From assembly GCA_023380435.1 (NCBI GenBank), contig JAMCRB010000051.1, positions 1 to 11,531 on the forward strand: a stretch of 11,531 nucleotides of DNA, given 5' to 3'. The position numbers and the translations under genes were made by a program. Below, one piece after another: positions 1 through 5,902 of the stretch. How positions within the stretch are numbered: position 1 is the stretch's first letter; every line of letters begins with the position of its first letter. This stretch comes from Candidatus Parvarchaeota archaeon. Lineage in GTDB: Archaea > Nanobdellota > Nanobdellia > Parvarchaeales > Parvarchaeaceae. A model generated the notes under the pieces. It was not told the DNA's origin. It did not search any database and was given only the letters and a program-made list of their open reading frames with translations.

Positions 1-378
1 GAATATCCTTTCATTGTCCAGAGGCAATTCACCTGCATGCAGGTTTAGACCGGCCTCTTGTGCTCCCTTGACTGCGAAGTAAATGAAACTGTCCTTCTTC
101 AGGGTCCTTGAGCCGCTGTCCAGTATCGCTTCCCTGGCGCTCGATTTCTTTCCTATGAGAAGTCCTGAAAGGTAAGCCGCCGGTATATTTTTTATTCCGA
201 GCTCCCATCCGAATTTCCTCAGCTCGTCGCTGTACACGCTGGCAAGTGTCTTGTCTCCGCCCTGGCTGTATTCTATTATCTGTATTATTATCCTGCTGTC
301 GGTCTTTCTTACTACGAACCTCGGCAGGTTTGATTTCAAAAGCTTGAGTCTCTTCCTGTAATTCACTTCTCTTTTCAT
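1..378 (-). CDS. rpl18: Large-subunit ribosomal protein uL18 (L18p/L5e), 3' end cut by window edge
   Basis: I translated this region by hand: an open frame starts at the ATG at 378-376 and runs without a stop to base 1, giving 126 residues. The start MKREVNYRKRLKLLKSN matches the uL18 family, as do LPRFVVRKT, the following IIIQIIEYSQGGD and the later GWELGIKNIPAAYLSGLL. uL18 binds 5S rRNA and helps place it in the central protuberance of the large subunit. The start overlaps the eL19 stop by an ATGA, and a GGAG Shine-Dalgarno core (384-387) lies 5 nt upstream. The C-terminal part lies outside the window; uS5 would be the expected next gene in archaea, but this cannot be seen here. Confidence 0.95.
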   Translation of the reverse strand, partial: MKREVNYRKRLKLLKSNLPRFVVRKTDSRIIIQIIEYSQGGDKTLASVYSDELRKFGWELGIKNIPAAYLSGLLIGKKSSAREAILDSGSRTLKKDSFIYFAVKGAQEAGLNLHAGELPLDNERIF

Positions 379-824
379 GTCTTCTCCTTCTTTGTGGCTT
401 CGATTACGCTTCTCATGTGCGCAACGCTGTGGAAAGCATTGCCTTTAATCTTTACGTAAAATGACCTGAAATCATCCTTGTCTATTTTGCCGGTCTTAAG
501 CTGTTTCTCCAGCTCGTTTCTCAGTGCCCTGACCTTAGGCGCCCAGCCCAAGTCTGACCTTGCGCCTTTCTTGCCTTTTCTGCTTCCTACGCCCTTTCTG
601 TGTCCGTGCTTCTTCTTTAAGCGGACTGCGCGGGCGCGTCCTCTTGACTGGCCGATTATTAACCTCTTCTTTATAAAGCCCTTCTTTATCAGGCTTTCTA
701 CGTCAGCAGATGTTATAGCCTCTTTTATCTCCTTAAACTTTGAAGGGTCGAGCCATACTTTGCCCTCTCCGACCTTTAAGTACTTACTCGCCAATCTTCT
801 CTGTGTTTTTAGGCCTGCTACCAT
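375..824 (-). CDS. rpl19e: Large-subunit ribosomal protein eL19
   Basis: This is a 149-residue basic protein of the eL19 family, found in archaea and eukaryotes but not bacteria. The N-terminus LKTQRRLASKYLKVGEGKVWLDP is the family signature (helical start, then VWLDP around residues 23-27). The middle is the highly basic tract typical of the family (about residues 60-90, HGHRKGVGSRKGKKGARSD), which threads into 23S rRNA. The C-terminal half is the expected charged helix. The ATG at 824 is chosen because it places the conserved N-terminus correctly and has a GGTGA Shine-Dalgarno core 6 nt upstream (831-835). The gene begins 41 bp inside the end of eL32 and ends with an ATGA overlap with uL18. 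Confidence 0.96.
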   Translation of the reverse strand: MVAGLKTQRRLASKYLKVGEGKVWLDPSKFKEIKEAITSADVESLIKKGFIKKRLIIGQSRGRARAVRLKKKHGHRKGVGSRKGKKGARSDLGWAPKVRALRNELEKQLKTGKIDKDDFRSFYVKIKGNAFHSVAHMRSVIEATKKEKT

Positions 825-1134
825 TGTTTTTCACCTTTATTCCTTTTGATTCGCATCTCTCTATTATCAGCTTTCTCTTAAGCGTCCCTACAGAGGCTGC
901 TATTATGACTATGCTGTTTTGTGATAATGATTCGACCTGCTTCGGGCTGAATACCCTGACTGGAAGCATTCCGGCGATTTTGTAGCGGTCTGACCTTTTT
1001 GTCATGAAGCCTTCAGACGGCATAGGCCTGTGACCCCTCTTTCCGACTTTTGTCTTGTTTTTCTTGCCTGTCGGCTTTCTCCACGACATCCCTACTCTTT
1101 TCAGCTTTCTCGCGTCTCTTTTTATGAATTCCAT
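784..1134 (-). CDS. rpl32e: Large-subunit ribosomal protein eL32
   Basis: This archaeal/eukaryal-type protein has 116 residues from the ATG at 1134. Family-like segments are RRDARKLKRVGMSWRKP-like (here KRDARKLKRVGMSWRKP), the basic GKRGHRPMPSEGFMTKRSD, and the Rossmann-like end with IVIIAASVGTLKRKLIIERC followed by GIKV. A TTG two codons upstream (1140) would overlap the uL6 stop, but the ATG, 2 bp after that TGA, is the simpler start; I see no clear Shine-Dalgarno for either, so re-initiation after uL6 is likely. It is shorter than most archaeal eL32 proteins (about 130 residues or more), missing some N-terminal sequence. Its last 14 codons overlap the start of eL19. Confidence 0.92.
   Translation of the reverse strand: MEFIKRDARKLKRVGMSWRKPTGKKNKTKVGKRGHRPMPSEGFMTKRSDRYKIAGMLPVRVFSPKQVESLSQNSIVIIAASVGTLKRKLIIERCESKGIKVKNNGSRPKNTEKIGE
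831..835 (-). promoter_or_regulatory. Shine-Dalgarno core that supports the eL19 start inside eL32
   Basis: GGTGA on the minus strand, complementary to the end of archaeal 16S rRNA, is 6 nt before the eL19 ATG at 824. It lies within the eL32 coding sequence and supports the 41-bp overlap as real. Confidence 0.55.
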
Positions 1135-1136
1135 GT

Positions 1137-1658
1137 TCAAGGTTTCTTTGTTATGAATATTCCATCCTTAAATATTCTTCTGTCTTTATTTTTTATCTGT
1201 ATCTTGCTCTCTATGAGCCCGGCCGCCTGTCCGACTTTATATCTGTCGATTCCTGAAAGGGTTATTTTCGTGCCGCTGACCTTCATCTCCACGCCTTCTG
1301 GTATTGTCAGTTCCCTTGGTTTTCTCTCGCCGACAAAATTCTCTACTATTAGTTTTTTGCCGGAGGATTTAAGAGACGCCGGAAAGTGCATGTAAACGAG
1401 CTCCAGCTCGGCTGTGTAACCCTCGTTGACTCCTATGATCATATTCTTCACGGCAGCTGCCAGAGTCCCACCTATTGCTTTCTGATAGGATACGTCTTTG
1501 TCGACGTTTATGGCAAGATTGTCGCCATCTCTTGCTACGTGTATGAACGGGTACCTTATCTTTTCCTGAAGCTCGCCTTTTGGGCCTTTCACCTTTATGA
1601 ATCCGTCTTCTATAGAAACGTCGGCTTTAGAAACATCCACTTTGAATTTAGTAGACAT
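1137..1658 (-). CDS. rpl6: Large-subunit ribosomal protein uL6
   Basis: A 173-residue uL6, which sits near the factor-binding site of the large subunit. Two repeated uL6 domains are visible: the N-terminal one with IEDGFIKVKGPKGEL (about residues 16-30), and the C-terminal one with VEMKVSGTKITLSGIDRYKVGQAAGLIES (about residues 123-151), where the G.D...VGQ.A..IE pattern is the family signature. The end, RIFKDGIFITKKP, matches the usual archaeal 'RxFxDGIYI' tail. The ATG at 1658 overlaps the end of uS8 by 11 bp. A strong GGAGGT lies upstream at 1672-1677 with a long 13-nt spacer; an in-frame TAG just upstream rules out an earlier start. Confidence 0.97.
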   Translation of the reverse strand: MSTKFKVDVSKADVSIEDGFIKVKGPKGELQEKIRYPFIHVARDGDNLAINVDKDVSYQKAIGGTLAAAVKNMIIGVNEGYTAELELVYMHFPASLKSSGKKLIVENFVGERKPRELTIPEGVEMKVSGTKITLSGIDRYKVGQAAGLIESKIQIKNKDRRIFKDGIFITKKP

Positions 1659-2034
1659 AGGCTAAAAGACTACCTCCTTTCCTCGTTTTTTTTGCTTCGT
1701 CGTTTGTGATGAGGCCGCTGTTTGTGGATAGTATTATAAGGCCGAAGCCGAAAGCCGGTAGGAATCTTTTCTCGTACTTTGTTATCTCCTCTGATTTGAT
1801 GGGTATCCTGGGCCTTATAGCTTTGCACTTGTTTAGGTTCTCGCTCACTGTGACCTTTATGAATCCTCCTTTTGAATCGCTTATTACTTCGTATTTCTCC
1901 AGATAGCCGTTCTTTTTCATTATTTCGAGAAGGCCGACTATGAGATTGCTGCTTGGGTTTATTATGCATTCCCTGTGCCCTACGCTCCTTGCGACGTCTA
2001 TTACATTAAGAACATTGGATAATACGTCTGCCAT
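1648..2034 (-). CDS. rps8: Small-subunit ribosomal protein uS8
   Basis: This is a 128-residue protein starting MADVLSNVLNVIDVARSVGHRE, the archaeal uS8 pattern (D.L.N.L..I..A...G..E). The C-terminal domain contains FGFGLIILSTNSGLITNDEAKK and ends GGSLLAYVY, matching the family's 'STS.G..T..EA....GG..L.Y.Y' signature. uS8 binds helix 21 of 16S rRNA in the platform. The ATG at 2034 is chosen over the TTG at 2040 because GAGG (2042-2045) sits 7 nt before the ATG but only 1 nt before the TTG, and because the ATG start fits the family N-terminus. It follows the uS14 TGA by 2 bp. Confidence 0.96.
   Translation of the reverse strand: MADVLSNVLNVIDVARSVGHRECIINPSSNLIVGLLEIMKKNGYLEKYEVISDSKGGFIKVTVSENLNKCKAIRPRIPIKSEEITKYEKRFLPAFGFGLIILSTNSGLITNDEAKKTRKGGSLLAYVY
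1672..1677 (-). promoter_or_regulatory. Strong Shine-Dalgarno (GGAGGT) before uL6 with long spacer
   Basis: GGAGGT on the minus strand is the best Shine-Dalgarno in the window, but it lies 13 nt from the uL6 ATG at 1658, longer than the usual 5-10. An in-frame TAG between them excludes an upstream start. It lies inside the uS8 coding end. Confidence 0.6.
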
Positions 2035-2036
2035 AA

Positions 2037-2273
2037 TCAAGCCTCTTTCCCATACTTGTGGAAGCCTACGTCCTTTGCGACTTCCCTAAAGCACTGTCTG
2101 CAGTACCTCAAGCCGTGCACTTTTATGTGGGCCTCCGGACGGTTGCACCTTACGCATGTCCTTTTCCTGGCGTCGTTCGGCTTAAGCTTATGTTTGTTGA
2201 ACTTTGTAAACCTGCCATAGCCGGCTGTTCCTGGCTTGTGTATCTTAAGTATGCGCTCGTATGCAGTTTCCAT
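2037..2273 (-). CDS. rps14: Small-subunit ribosomal protein uS14, zinc-ribbon form with N-terminal extension
   Basis: A 78-residue uS14 with a complete C-X2-C...C-X2-C zinc site at Cys40, Cys43, Cys58 and Cys61 (CVRC ... CRQC), followed by the family's FREVAKDVGFHKYG end. uS14 sits in the head of the small subunit and contacts 16S rRNA. About 38 residues precede the first cysteine, roughly 20 more than in ordinary archaeal uS14, where about 14-20 do. There is no other in-frame ATG that would shorten it. A GAGGT (2285-2289) lies 11 nt upstream, and the ATG directly abuts the uL5 stop, which supports the long form. Confidence 0.95.
   Translation of the reverse strand: METAYERILKIHKPGTAGYGRFTKFNKHKLKPNDARKRTCVRCNRPEAHIKVHGLRYCRQCFREVAKDVGFHKYGKEA
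2042..2045 (-). promoter_or_regulatory. Shine-Dalgarno core that fixes the uS8 start
   Basis: GAGG on the minus strand is 7 nt before the ATG at 2034, a good spacing, but only 1 nt before the alternative TTG at 2040. This supports the ATG as the uS8 start. Confidence 0.55.
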
Positions 2274-2789
2274 TTAATTCAAAACCTCTGTCCTGTACTT
2301 GTTCCTGACGAATTCCATCGCTTCCTCTCTGGTTATAAGATGTCTTTTACCTATGTGTCTTTTTAAGCGTTTCCTGGAGATGCTGAACCCGCGCCTCTCG
2401 AGGGTAACGCTGATTGAGATTCCCACTATTCCGACTGTATAATCATACTTTGCACCGGGGATGTGAACATATTCCGAGACGCCGAAAGCAAAATTGCCTC
2501 TTTTATCGAAATTCGAGGCTTTGAGTTTGTTTTCGACGGCAGAAAGCATCCTCGACAGAATCTCATCGGCTTTCTTCCCCATTATCGTTGTTTTTACGCC
2601 TATCGCAAGCCCTGGCCTGATTTCCCACTCGGGGATTCTCTTCTTCGTTATTGTCTCGACGGCTTTTGTACCGGATATGCCCTCCAGAAGCTTCTTTATG
2701 CTCTGGAGTTTTTCGCCCGGCTCGCCCACCCCTATGTTTAGCGTGACTTTGTACAGTTTTATCTCTCTCATCGGGTTTTTATTTTCCAT
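2274..2789 (-). CDS. rpl5: Large-subunit ribosomal protein uL5
   Basis: A 171-residue uL5 that holds 5S rRNA in the central protuberance and contacts tRNA. Family-like parts are NPMREIKLYKVTLNIGVGEPG near the N-terminus, the ITKKRIPEWEIRPGLAIGVK segment that follows, and the C-terminal VTLERRGFSISRKRLKRHIG, HLITREEAMEFVRNKY. I chose the ATG at 2789, 1 bp after the eS4 stop, because it gives MENKNPMREI, close to archaeal homologues. An ATG at 2810 would add seven residues and overlap eS4 by 20 bp; one at 2771 would remove the NP motif. No Shine-Dalgarno is clear for any of these, so coupling to eS4 translation is likely. Confidence 0.95.
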   Translation of the reverse strand: MENKNPMREIKLYKVTLNIGVGEPGEKLQSIKKLLEGISGTKAVETITKKRIPEWEIRPGLAIGVKTTIMGKKADEILSRMLSAVENKLKASNFDKRGNFAFGVSEYVHIPGAKYDYTVGIVGISISVTLERRGFSISRKRLKRHIGKRHLITREEAMEFVRNKYRTEVLN

Positions 2790-2790
2790 G

Positions 2791-3453
2791 TTATAATGGT
2801 ATGCACGCATCCGACTTGGCCGATATGCCTGTGCCGTCCACGTCTATTATCGCCGTGTCGCCGTCTATTTTAGATATTTTGCCTTTCTTCCCGGCGTTTT
2901 TACCGCTGAATATCATGACTTCTCTGCCCTGCTCGAATGGGATTATCTTTTCTATTTTTCTGTCTTTTAGGCTCATTACTATTGTGTCGCCTGCCTGTAC
3001 CTTTCCCTCAGGATCCAATATGTTCGTGCCGTCGTGCAGGCTTAAGATTGTTTTTCCGCCTTTTATGTAGCGTTTTGACATCGACTTTAAGTGTTTTGAG
3101 TTTACCGGCTCGCTGCTTTCAGATGCGCTTATCTTGCCATTTGATCCGAACCCGGCTATGAAGTAACTGTTTTTTATTTGTATAACGTCGTTGAACCCTA
3201 CGGAATATTTTTCCTCCGTTATAGTCTTGCCGTCAACCTTGACAAACCCGCCTTTTATAAGGTATCTTGCTTCTTTTGAGTTGTTAGCTATCTTCATTAT
3301 GTCCCTTATGAATCCTCTAAGCGGCATAGAATGCTTTACATCGTGCTTTCCGGGGTATTGTCTTATGTAGTACTTGTACTTTTTCCTCGGTATCACCGCT
3401 AGGTCGGTTACAACGCTTCTCTTGAAATGTTTAGATTCACCGTGTCGTGCCAT
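2791..3453 (-). CDS. rps4e: Small-subunit ribosomal protein eS4
   Basis: A 220-residue eS4, an archaeal/eukaryal protein. The N-terminus MARHGESKHFKRSVV is typical (family: RH.KR...P..W). An S4 RNA-binding domain spans about residues 43-95 (MPLRGFIRDIMKIANNSKEA, then KGGFVKVDGKTI). The central eS4 domain includes LSLHDGTNIL, and a C-terminal KOW motif lies at about 178-207 (VMIFSGKNAGKKGKI). It is slightly short for the family (often 235-245). The ATG overlaps the uL24 end by 17 bp. An AGGAT lies 8 nt upstream (3462-3466) and a stronger GAGGAGG farther away. Its place between uL24 and uL5 is the usual archaeal order. Confidence 0.96.
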   Translation of the reverse strand: MARHGESKHFKRSVVTDLAVIPRKKYKYYIRQYPGKHDVKHSMPLRGFIRDIMKIANNSKEARYLIKGGFVKVDGKTITEEKYSVGFNDVIQIKNSYFIAGFGSNGKISASESSEPVNSKHLKSMSKRYIKGGKTILSLHDGTNILDPEGKVQAGDTIVMSLKDRKIEKIIPFEQGREVMIFSGKNAGKKGKISKIDGDTAIIDVDGTGISAKSDACIPL

Positions 3454-3829
3454 AAGATTTTATCCTGCTACTCCTCCTCTGATCCGTAAGGTTTAGGTCT
3501 TTTATAAGCAAGGCCGACGGCCTCAGTTTAAACGGTACTTTATTGCCCTTCTTTGTGACGTTCTTAGCTGAATCTACAGATACCTTTAGCTGCTTTGTAT
3601 AGACCTTGTCGATTTTGCCTTCCGTTCCCTTGAATTTCCCGCGCATGATTATCACTGTGTCGCCCTTTTTGAGCGGGAAGTTCCTTGTTTTGTATATCTC
3701 CCTTAGTTCTTTTGATAAGTGTGCCGACAGCATCGCCCTTTTCATATTCAAAGGAGCGTTTCTTCTGTAAGCCCTTTGCTTCTTCGGGCTCTTGCTGCTC
3801 GACCAACTCTTATTAAAATCCGTTTTCAT
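3437..3829 (-). CDS. rpl24: Large-subunit ribosomal protein uL24
   Basis: A 130-residue uL24 with the archaeal/eukaryal N-terminal extension: SPKKQRAYRRNAPLNMKRAM and LSAHLSKELREIYKTRNFPL (family: 'SSKPRKQRKA.yNAPLH.R...ms..LS.eLR..Y..R..pvRkGD'). A KOW motif follows at about residues 53-83 (LKKGDTVIIMRGKFKGTEGK). uL24 is an early assembly protein at the base of the large subunit. It starts by an ATGA overlap with the uL14 stop. No Shine-Dalgarno is visible, suggesting translational coupling. The tail (DQRRSSRIKSYGTTR) overlaps the eS4 start. Confidence 0.97.
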   Translation of the reverse strand: MKTDFNKSWSSSKSPKKQRAYRRNAPLNMKRAMLSAHLSKELREIYKTRNFPLKKGDTVIIMRGKFKGTEGKIDKVYTKQLKVSVDSAKNVTKKGNKVPFKLRPSALLIKDLNLTDQRRSSRIKSYGTTR

Positions 3830-4257
3830 ACTATTTTAGATGCTATTTTTGTTATGTGAGGGAACCTGAGCGATATCTCTTTAGGCAGTGGGCCTCTAAG
3901 TATCGTTCCCTGTGGTTCATATTTTTCCGTGTCCTTTACTATTGCACATGCATTGTCCTCAAAACATAATCGCGTTCCATCTAATCTCCTATACTCCTTC
4001 CTCTGTCTTACTATTACAGCAGGAAACTTTTTGTGGACCGTATCGGGAGATCCGGCCTTTACAATCACGAATACCGTGTCGCCGACGCCACATTTCGGCT
4101 GCCTGTCCTTTACTCCGTGGTATCCTCTTATGTTAACCACTTTAACTATCTTTGCGCCTGAGTTATCTGCAACCTTTATCCAGCTTCCGACGTTTATAGA
4201 CTTGGAGATTTTAGCGCGAAGCGGCTTTAATCCTCCTCCCTTTCTTCCTGTTCCCAT
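3826..4257 (-). CDS. rpl14: Large-subunit ribosomal protein uL14
   Basis: A 143-residue uL14. The core is typical: LNVGS-like (here INVGSWIKVADNSGAKIVKV), GVGDTVFVIVKAG, then VRQRKEYRRLDGTRLCFEDN and ACAIV, and the end RGPLPKEISLRFPHITKIAS. uL14 binds 23S rRNA and lies at the subunit interface near the translational GTPase site. About 11 residues (MGTGRKGGGLKP) precede the usual start of archaeal homologues; the ATG at 4257 is kept because a GAGG (4268-4271) lies 10 nt upstream and it begins 1 bp after the uS17 stop. Confidence 0.97.
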   Translation of the reverse strand: MGTGRKGGGLKPLRAKISKSINVGSWIKVADNSGAKIVKVVNIRGYHGVKDRQPKCGVGDTVFVIVKAGSPDTVHKKFPAVIVRQRKEYRRLDGTRLCFEDNACAIVKDTEKYEPQGTILRGPLPKEISLRFPHITKIASKIV

Positions 4258-4258
4258 A

Positions 4259-4570
4259 TTAAAGTTTCCTCACAACTACGAAGTGCTTCCACCTGCTTAT
4301 AGGCCTTGTTTCATAAACGACGACCCGGTCGCCAGCTTTTGCATTTATGCATTCTGGGTTATGTGCAAGGACCTTTGTTTTCTCTTTTATGAATCTGTCG
4401 TATTTCTTTATCCTGCTTGTCCTTGTCCACGCTACTGAAACGGTCTTGGGAGCACGTGCAGAGATTACAGTCCCTTCGAAGCTGGCCCCGTGGATCCTAA
4501 GGTCCCCGTGATACGGGCAATTTCTATCGCTGCAGGTAGCTTCCGGCTTTATTAAATCTTTATATTGCAT
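4259..4570 (-). CDS. rps17: Small-subunit ribosomal protein uS17
   Basis: A 103-residue archaeal-type uS17. The N-terminal signature CSDRNCPYHGDLRIHG (Cys13, Cys18, His21) matches the archaeal/eukaryal 'C.D..CPfHG.l.vRG' pattern. The OB-fold follows, with GTVISARAPKTVSVAWTR, KYDRFIKEKTKVLAHNP and then AKAGDRVVVYETRPISRWKH, where GD.V.I.E.RP.S..K is the family core. uS17 is a primary 16S rRNA-binding protein. The ATG lies 11 bp inside the end of the RNase P gene, with GAGG (4581-4584) 10 nt upstream. Confidence 0.97.
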   Translation of the reverse strand: MQYKDLIKPEATCSDRNCPYHGDLRIHGASFEGTVISARAPKTVSVAWTRTSRIKKYDRFIKEKTKVLAHNPECINAKAGDRVVVYETRPISRWKHFVVVRKL

Positions 4571-4832
4571 ATTCCCATGGCCTCATGTTTATGTCTTTGC
4601 CTCTCAGCATCAATTCTCCTTTTTCGGTATAAACGATAAGATTCGCAGTCTGTTTTATTATCCTCTTGTTACCGTTGGGTGTAGAAAGCAGGAGCGAGTT
4701 CTTGGTCTCGTCAATTACGTAACCTTCAATCCCCAATTTCATTATTCTTACTCTCTTTCCAATTAACATTAGGTATCTAAGAAAACTGAGCTTTAAAAAT
4801 GTTTTGAGCCCAGTGCTGCTGAATCTGTTCAT
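4560..4832 (-). CDS. rnp1: Ribonuclease P protein component 1 (Rnp1/Pop4/Rpp29 family)
   Basis: A 90-residue protein. The core LIGKRVRIMKLGIEGYVIDE followed by TKNSLLLST (residues about 23-51) matches the archaeal RNase P subunit Pop4/Rpp29 ('LIG..v.vv.s...s.vGieG.VvDETkNtl.i'), an Sm-like beta-barrel that binds the RNase P RNA and helps in 5' processing of pre-tRNA. The loop before GIEG is several residues shorter than usual. Location just before uS17 is a conserved archaeal arrangement and supports the call. It starts by ATGA overlap with uL23, with an AGGT (4838-4841) 5 nt upstream. The first 15 residues are less certain. Confidence 0.9.
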   Translation of the reverse strand: MNRFSSTGLKTFLKLSFLRYLMLIGKRVRIMKLGIEGYVIDETKNSLLLSTPNGNKRIIKQTANLIVYTEKGELMLRGKDINMRPWEYAI

Positions 4833-5092
4833 ATAAGACCTAATTTTGTAGCAAGGTCCATAGCAGAAAACTCTTTTTTTAGCTGTACTATAGCAACCTT
4901 GTCCCCGTTTATTTTGTTCAATATATTTATAGCGGACGTTTTGACTTCGAATAGCGATTCTATTTCCTTTCTTATCAGTATCTTGTTTGAATCTTTTGAT
5001 ACGATGAAATAGAGCTTGTTCTGTTCCTGCATCATTCTGGTCGCCTTTTCTCCGCCCAAAACGCTGATTATGTATTTTACATTCTGTTCCAT
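4829..5092 (-). CDS. rpl23: Large-subunit ribosomal protein uL23
   Basis: An 87-residue uL23, a protein of the exit-tunnel rim where the signal recognition particle docks. Visible family features are EKATRMMQEQNKLYFIVSKD (family: 'TEKA....E..NkL.F.V'), then NKILIRKEIESLFEVKTSAI, and an end DLATKLGLI ('A...A..lG.i'). The usual 'VNT...KG.KKA.V' stretch is diverged to INILNKINGDKVAIV. The ATG at 5092 follows the uL4 TGA by 2 bp; a GTG at 5098 would overlap it and add two residues. It is followed directly by Rnp1 rather than by uL2, which is unusual. Confidence 0.93.
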   Translation of the reverse strand: MEQNVKYIISVLGGEKATRMMQEQNKLYFIVSKDSNKILIRKEIESLFEVKTSAINILNKINGDKVAIVQLKKEFSAMDLATKLGLI

Positions 5093-5094
5093 AT

Positions 5095-5901
5095 TCACTT
5101 CAATGAGGTCACCGCGCTTTTAGTCCATATTATCAGCCTGCCGGGCATGCCAGAATGAGAGACGTCTGAAACTGACAGGGACTGTGGTGTTTTTACCGCA
5201 ACGTTTATGTTCGAGAACGCTGCTGATAACTTTGACGGGTCGTTTGTTATTATCACTGGTCCAAGCTTCCTCTTGTATTTTCTACCGCGCATCTTGCCCT
5301 TCCCTGAGTTTATTTTCCTTTTCATAATCCTTTCGGCCTCATCATTAAGACCTATGCTGCCAAGGAACTTCACGGCGTCTTTTGTCTTTGAGATCGTATT
5401 TAGCTTGTCTTCTACGATTATCGGCAGAGAACTTACGCTCCCAAGACGGTGGAATCTCTTGACTTTATCTATGTCTGCCGAGGCCGCTATGGCCATCCTG
5501 ATCGCTGCCTTCCTCTCTTTTTTATTTACCTGTTTTTCCAGGTTTTTCTCTGCCTTTGGAGGGTGCGCTTCTCTTCCACCCACAGTGTTTGGTGCGACGG
5601 CGCCGACATAAAAGAACGTGGAGCCCCTGTGCATAAGTGTCTTTTTAGGCACTCTTGTAAGACCGCGGCCGTATACCGTCTTGTAGGCTCTTTTTCCATG
5701 TTTGCCGCCGAATCGCCTCTTTGTCAATTCTGCGGACTTTCTACTGCCCGCTAATGGGTCTGTGTATTTTAGCTGGAATTTTACGGATTCCTCTGCCAGA
5801 AATGCTTTCTTTATTGTCGCGGGATTTACCGCTTGCTTGAAGACTTCTGGGAGCTGTATCTCCTCGACTTTCGCGTTTTCCACTGAAATAACATCTACCA
5901 T
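5095..5901 (-). CDS. rpl4: Large-subunit ribosomal protein uL4
   Basis: A 268-residue archaeal-type uL4 whose extended loop lines the peptide exit tunnel. Visible family motifs: YTDPLAGSRKSAE (about 46-58), VYGRGLTRVPKK (77-87; family 'GrG..RvPr'), VGGREAHPPK (107-116), VNKKERKAAIRMAIAASAD (125-143), SGKGKMRGRKYKRKLGPVII (199-218; family 'GKGk.RGR.Yk...GPl') and the C-terminal GMPGRLIIWTKSAV. The ATG begins 1 bp after the uL3 stop, with a weak AAGTGA just upstream. It sits in its usual place between uL3 and uL23. Confidence 0.97.
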   Translation of the reverse strand: MVDVISVENAKVEEIQLPEVFKQAVNPATIKKAFLAEESVKFQLKYTDPLAGSRKSAELTKRRFGGKHGKRAYKTVYGRGLTRVPKKTLMHRGSTFFYVGAVAPNTVGGREAHPPKAEKNLEKQVNKKERKAAIRMAIAASADIDKVKRFHRLGSVSSLPIIVEDKLNTISKTKDAVKFLGSIGLNDEAERIMKRKINSGKGKMRGRKYKRKLGPVIITNDPSKLSAAFSNINVAVKTPQSLSVSDVSHSGMPGRLIIWTKSAVTSLK

Positions 5902-5902
5902 A

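Noticed and set aside
1670..1969. A second minus-strand frame overlapping uS8 (99 residues, very basic)
   Set aside because: It is a shifted frame of uS8, which is clearly the coding one by its conserved motifs.
3912..4438. Plus-strand open frames opposite uL14 and uS17
   Set aside because: Both minus-strand genes are certain ribosomal proteins; the opposite frames have no motif or ribosome binding site and are antisense shadows.
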